A stretch of DNA of 64,000 nt from Thermoanaerobacterales bacterium (GTDB lineage: Bacteria > Bacillota > Thermosediminibacteria > Thermosediminibacterales > Tepidanaerobacteraceae), in contig DUMA01000023.1 of NCBI GenBank assembly GCA_012840135.1, forward strand, positions 1 to 64,000. The letters are read 5' to 3'. A model generated the notes under the pieces. The model was not told the origin of the DNA. It saw only the letters and a list, made by a program, of their open reading frames with translations, and made no database searches. A program made the position numbers and the translations under genes. Positions 60,920 to 64,000 of this stretch are shown here, one piece after another. The first letter of the stretch is position 1, and every line of letters starts with the position of its first letter.

Positions 60920-61792
60920 CTACCGGCTGGCGCCACCGCCTCCGCCGGAACCACCGCCGAACCCCCCTCCTCCGAAACCCCCTCCTCCGAAGCCTCCACC
61001 GCCGAAGCCGCCTCCTCCGAAGGAACCGGGACCGAAGAACGGGCCATCAAAGGGGCCCTTAAAGTGTTTGCCTTTTCTTGAGCCGGCAATTATGATAAAG
61101 AAAATAATCAAGAAAATAATTAAAGCTATAATAACTCCTGCAGGAATTCCTTCATCAAGTTGACTGCTGTACTCTTCAAGGCCCGACAGCTCTCCGCTGC
61201 TCATGTCCAGATTGTACTCTTTTGCCACTTCACCCGCCAAAGCCATGAAGGTATCTAAAATTCCTTTTGAATACTGCTTTTGTTCGAAAGCTGGCAGGGC
61301 ATAGTTATCCAGGATTCTTCCGGCCTTGGCGTCATTTATGGCACCTTCCAGGCCATATCCCACTTCTATTCTTATCCTTCCGCTCCTTGATGCCAGAAGG
61401 TTTTCTTTATTTACAAGGACAAGCAAACCATTGTTCTCCTGCCTGTCGCCTATGCCCCATCCCCTGAAAAGCTTTAGCGAATAATCTTCCAATGCCATAC
61501 CGTTTAAATCATTGACCGTAACCACTACAATCTGGGCTTTTGTTTTTATATCTATAGCCCGAGCGATGGTCTTCATCTCTTCCTCATCGGAACCGTCTAT
61601 GAGATCTGCAAAGTCATAAACATAACTTATGGTATCGGGCTTTGGCGGAATGGGCTCGGCTTTTGCCACATTTAAAAATCCCGAAAGGCTTAGAGTAACT
61701 GCAGCCATGAACACTATCAGAGTTTTATTAAAATACTTTCTCCACCCTGGCGTTTTTTCCCCTGTAATGGTTTCATATGTGATTCCCCTCAT
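60920..61792 (-). CDS. TPM-domain membrane protein with Gly-rich tail (YgcG family)
   Basis: 290 aa. Signal/anchor (about 24-46: TLIVFMAAVTLSLSGFLNVA), extracellular TPM domain (YVYDFADLIDGSDEEEMKTI, AQIVVVTVNDLNGMALEDYS, NNGLLVLVNKENLLASRSGR, VGYGLEGAINDAKAGRILDN), one TM (GVIIALIIFLIIFFIIIAG) and a terminal GGGGF-repeat tail of about 35 residues. Family members often pair with LemA proteins, as here (LemA gene 37 nt upstream). Role in envelope or photosystem repair in other organisms; unknown here. SD AAAGGAGGG. Confidence 0.9.
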   Translation of the reverse strand: MRGITYETITGEKTPGWRKYFNKTLIVFMAAVTLSLSGFLNVAKAEPIPPKPDTISYVYDFADLIDGSDEEEMKTIARAIDIKTKAQIVVVTVNDLNGMALEDYSLKLFRGWGIGDRQENNGLLVLVNKENLLASRSGRIRIEVGYGLEGAINDAKAGRILDNYALPAFEQKQYSKGILDTFMALAGEVAKEYNLDMSSGELSGLEEYSSQLDEGIPAGVIIALIIFLIIFFIIIAGSRKGKHFKGPFDGPFFGPGSFGGGGFGGGGFGGGGFGGGGFGGGSGGGGGASR

Positions 61793-61829
61793 TTAGACCC
61801 TCCTTTCCCAAAGTGTCTTAAGCACTGAT

Positions 61830-62408
61830 TTATTTTTGAATGCTAAAGTCCACTTTAGGCGCCTCTTTTGCTCCCTGTTCAGCCTGGAAGTAGTCCTTTT
61901 TCTCAAATCCGAACATGCCGGCTATAATAACCGTCGGGAATCTCCTTATCCTGCTGTTGTAAGCCTGAACCGCATTGTTATAATCCATGCGGGCCACCGC
62001 AATGCGATTTTCGGTGCCGGCCAGCTCATCGGCCAGCTGGCGGAAATTGGCATCGGCTTTCAAATTCGGGTAATTTTCCACTATAGCTAAAAGTCTCGAA
62101 AGGGCACTTGTAAGCTCTGCATCGGCCTGAGCTTTTTCTGCTACGCTTCCTGCCCCTATCAGTTTCTCCCGCGCCCTGGTCACCTCGGTAAATATGCTTT
62201 CCTCATGGGCAGCATAGCCCTTCACGGTGCTCACCAGATTGGGGATAAGATCGGCCCTCCTTTGAAGCTGGTTTTCTATTTGACTCCATTTGCTGTTGAC
62301 ATTTTCTTCCGAGCTCACAAGCCCGTTGTAGCTGCCGAAAATAAACATGGCTATCACGGCCAGTACCACCACTATGGCAATAACCGCCGTCAGAATTCCA
62401 TTTTTCAT
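61830..62408 (-). CDS. LemA family protein
   Basis: 192 aa. One N-terminal membrane anchor (ILTAVIAIVVVLAVIAMFIF), YNGLVSSEENVNSKWSQIEN, QLQRRADLIPNLVSTVKGYA, AHEESIFTEVTRAREKLIGA, SRLLAIVENYPNLKADANFR and AVQAYNSRIRRFPTVIIAGM: a complete LemA helical-bundle protein. First gene of a LemA-TPM pair. Function undetermined across the family. Confidence 0.95.
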   Translation of the reverse strand: MKNGILTAVIAIVVVLAVIAMFIFGSYNGLVSSEENVNSKWSQIENQLQRRADLIPNLVSTVKGYAAHEESIFTEVTRAREKLIGAGSVAEKAQADAELTSALSRLLAIVENYPNLKADANFRQLADELAGTENRIAVARMDYNNAVQAYNSRIRRFPTVIIAGMFGFEKKDYFQAEQGAKEAPKVDFSIQK

Positions 62409-62454
62409 GAAGACCCCTCCATTTCTTTCGGTATTGTTTAAAGACCTTTAATTT

Positions 62455-62484
62455 ATTATATCTTAAAACTATACACTGTGTCAC
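62455..62484 (-). promoter_or_regulatory. Promoter of lemA-TPM operon
   Basis: Minus strand GTGACA (62484-62479), 18-bp spacer, TATAAT (62460-62455), about 47 nt before the ATG. Confidence 0.6.
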
Positions 62485-62617
62485 CTGAAATTTTTTATAC
62501 TGTATACATGAATTATATTTCTGTGGTATTCAGTTGGAATCTGTTGAATTCAGTTACTTGCAAGATAAAATTATAAACAGTTTAATATTTTAAATATTTT
62601 TTAAAGGGGGAAAAGTT

Positions 62618-63625
62618 ATGGGTAAAAAACTGACGGCTCTTTTGATGTGCATTCTGCTGGCAGCAGTGCTTCTGGCCGGCTGCGGCGGCAGCGGCACCTC
62701 CCAGAGTTCCGGCCAGAGTTCTGAACAGAGCTCAGGTCAGGGTTCCGGGGAACAGATCTTTATAAATCTTGCCACCGGCGGGACGGCTGGAACCTATTAT
62801 CCTCTGGGCGGAGCCCTGATAGAGATATGGAATAAGAACATAAAGGGCATGAATGCTACAGCCCAAAGCACCGGCGCTTCGGTGGCCAACGTAAATCTTT
62901 TGAAGGATGGCAAGGCGGACGTAATTTTCGTCCAGAATGACATAGCCTACTATGCGGCCAACGGCACTGAAATGTTCAAAGACAAAAAGTACGAGGATAT
63001 AAGAGGCCTCGCTACATTGTATCCCGAAACCATCCAGATAGTGACGCTGGAAAACAAAGGCATTAACAGCATCGAAGAACTCAAAGGCAAAAAAGTGGCC
63101 GTAGGTGCAGCCGGCAGCGGTGCCGAGGCCAATGCCCGCCAGATACTGGAAGCAGCGGGGATAACTTATAATGATATAAACGCTCAGTACCTTTCCTTTG
63201 CGGAAGCTGCCAACAACCTGAAAGATGGCAACATAGATGCGGCTTTCCTGACGGCGGGTTTCCCGACGGCTGCGGTAACCGACATTGCAGCCCAGCACAA
63301 GATCAAACTGATTGCAGTGGATGATGCCTTCGCCGATAAATTAATAGAAAAATATCCCTTCTATACAAAGACCGTAATCCCGGCCAACACATACAGCGGC
63401 CAGACCGAAGATGTCAAAACCGTATCGGTCATGTCAATGCTGGCAGTGAGCTCTAAGATGGATGAAAACACCGCATACAGCCTGGTCAAGACCATGTACG
63501 ACAACCTTGATAGAATCAAGGCGGCTCATTCCGTAGGTGAAAAGATAAAACCCGAAACAGGGCAGGAAGGCATGTCTATAACACTTCATCCGGGAGCCGA
63601 AAAATACTTCCAAGAGAAAAAATAA
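62618..63625 (+). CDS. TAXI-family TRAP transporter solute-binding lipoprotein
   Basis: 335 aa. Lipobox LLAGCG (Cys about residue 22), Ser/Gln/Gly linker, then the TAXI domain: IFINLATGGTAGTYYPLGGA, NVNLLKDGKADVIFVQNDIA, LYPETIQIVTLENKGINSIE, LKGKKVAVGAAGSGAEANAR, NIDAAFLTAGFPTAAVTDIA. It binds an organic anion or amino acid outside the cell for a fused 4TM-12TM TRAP permease, expected to the right of the window. SD AAAGGGGG. Diverges from lemA. Confidence 0.95.
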   Translation: MGKKLTALLMCILLAAVLLAGCGGSGTSQSSGQSSEQSSGQGSGEQIFINLATGGTAGTYYPLGGALIEIWNKNIKGMNATAQSTGASVANVNLLKDGKADVIFVQNDIAYYAANGTEMFKDKKYEDIRGLATLYPETIQIVTLENKGINSIEELKGKKVAVGAAGSGAEANARQILEAAGITYNDINAQYLSFAEAANNLKDGNIDAAFLTAGFPTAAVTDIAAQHKIKLIAVDDAFADKLIEKYPFYTKTVIPANTYSGQTEDVKTVSVMSMLAVSSKMDENTAYSLVKTMYDNLDRIKAAHSVGEKIKPETGQEGMSITLHPGAEKYFQEKK

Positions 63626-63684
63626 GAACCCTCGGAAGTTTCGCTTCCTTAGAACCTGTATTTACAATAATTTGAAGGAGGTTG

Positions 63685-63712
63685 CTGAGCATTGGGCTTA
63701 TCCAATGCTCAG
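63685..63712 (+). promoter_or_regulatory. 11-bp hairpin between SD and start of DUF1850 gene
   Basis: CTGAGCATTGG-gcttat-CCAATGCTCAG, perfect. It is preceded 3 nt earlier by AAGGAGG (63675-63681) and followed 6 nt later by ATG (63719). TATTTTAT after the stem also allows a weak terminator/attenuator function. Confidence 0.75.
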
Positions 63713-63718
63713 TATTTT

Positions 63719-64000
63719 ATGAAACCGAGATGGGAAATAATTGTAATAATTTTTATGGTCATTCTGGCGGGATTTTTTTCAAAATACAGGATAGTCCATG
63801 GAGTCTACCTTTCCATAGTCAATGCCGATAAAATGGAATTTTTCCTCCCGGTTCCGGACAGGAAGTTTACCCTCAGTTTTACACACTCGGTCCAAAAAAC
63901 TCCTGTTTACGAGATGTACTTCATAGATGGTGATAATAACCTCGTGTTGAAAGAGACCAGATACTATTCTCTCGGAGTAGGCCTCCCTTTTACCGACGAA
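63719..64000 (+). CDS. DUF1850 protein, partial (runs off the edge)
   Basis: MKPRWEIIVIIFMVILAGFF gives a membrane anchor, then KFTLSFTHSVQKTPVYEMYF, IDGDNNLVLKETRYYSLGVG, which is typical of DUF1850 proteins encoded between TAXI binding proteins and TRAP permeases. ATG 63719 is chosen because it begins the anchor; an in-frame TTG at 63692, 10 nt after AAGGAGG but inside the hairpin, is the alternative. The 3' end lies beyond the window. Confidence 0.85.
   Translation, partial: MKPRWEIIVIIFMVILAGFFSKYRIVHGVYLSIVNADKMEFFLPVPDRKFTLSFTHSVQKTPVYEMYFIDGDNNLVLKETRYYSLGVGLPFTDE

Noticed and set aside
60860-61081. Gly-rich tail region as a plus-strand protein
   Set aside because: The plus frames are Pro/Ser-rich mirror images of the GGGGF repeats of the TPM protein.
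1-64000. tRNA, rRNA, tmRNA or CRISPR loci
   Set aside because: No cloverleaf with TTCGANTC-type arm, rRNA segment or spaced direct repeats was noticed by eye; a tRNAscan run would be decisive.

Overview
The window reads as chromosome of a motile, anaerobic, low-to-mid GC Firmicute. The best fit is a thermophilic clostridial lineage (Thermoanaerobacterales/Thermosediminibacterales type); I cannot name the genus. The evidence is strong GGAGG-type ribosome binding sites throughout, a flagellar gene order like that of Bacillus subtilis (comFC-yvyF-flgM-flgN-flgK-flgL-yviE-fliW-csrA ... hag ... flaG-fliD-fliS-fliT), a CsrA/FliW pair, prfB with a programmed frameshift, long-form HPF, and many lipoprotein-type transporter binding proteins. 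Nearly all genes lie on the minus strand. No rRNA, tRNA or CRISPR array was seen.

Layout. 0-14 kb: RlmD methyltransferase; a c-di-GMP-I riboswitch with its terminator controlling a chemoreceptor; a coiled-coil repeat protein; a NifV-like homocitrate/Re-citrate synthase; TrmL; a PHP phosphatase; a broken Uma2 gene; a polar amino-acid ABC transporter; a zinc-ribbon protein with a structured 125-nt leader; then fliT-fliS-fliD-flaG. 14-27.8 kb: accessory island 2, between flaG and hag, mostly decaying. It holds a hicAB pair with a nonsense codon in the toxin, nested IS remnants, a second Uma2 pseudogene, and a ruined defence-type cluster (DUF262, DUF7662, SF1 helicase-Vsr nuclease split by an amber codon, frameshifted PglZ, coiled-coil fragment, dynamin-like GTPase fragment). 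It also holds an apparently intact toxin-antitoxin-SecB chaperone (TAC) operon. 27.8-28.8 kb: flagellin with a sigma-D promoter and a CsrA-type leader hairpin. 28.9-41.5 kb: accessory island 1, AT-rich, with large glycosyltransferases (probable flagellin or surface glycosylation), the rfbA-C-B-D dTDP-rhamnose operon, a group II intron tail, a DpnI/DpnD restriction cassette and two MNT/HEPN toxin-antitoxin pairs, one damaged. 41.6-47.7 kb: the rest of the flagellar/competence cluster. 48-56 kb: prfB, secA, DUF5317, HD-GYP phosphodiesterase, HPF and cold-shock protein. 56-64 kb: nucleoside kinase, a sulfur-trafficking operon (CoA-disulfide-reductase-rhodanese, TusA, DsrE), TPM/LemA envelope proteins, and the start of a TAXI-TRAP transporter operon running off the right edge.

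How it fits together. Motility is controlled at three visible levels: sigma-D promoters with FlgM, CsrA/FliW acting on hag mRNA, and c-di-GMP through the riboswitch-controlled receptor and the HD-GYP enzyme. Two accessory islands have split an otherwise conserved flagellar locus on either side of hag. A family of ~95-bp palindromic repeats punctuates intergenic spaces near operon ends. The most noteworthy observations are the TAC operon, the decayed PglZ/helicase cluster, the DpnI homologue with a Glu-to-Gln change in its catalytic motif, the unidentified structured leader at 10.7 kb, and a hairpin that could bridge a Shine-Dalgarno site to its start codon at 63.7 kb.
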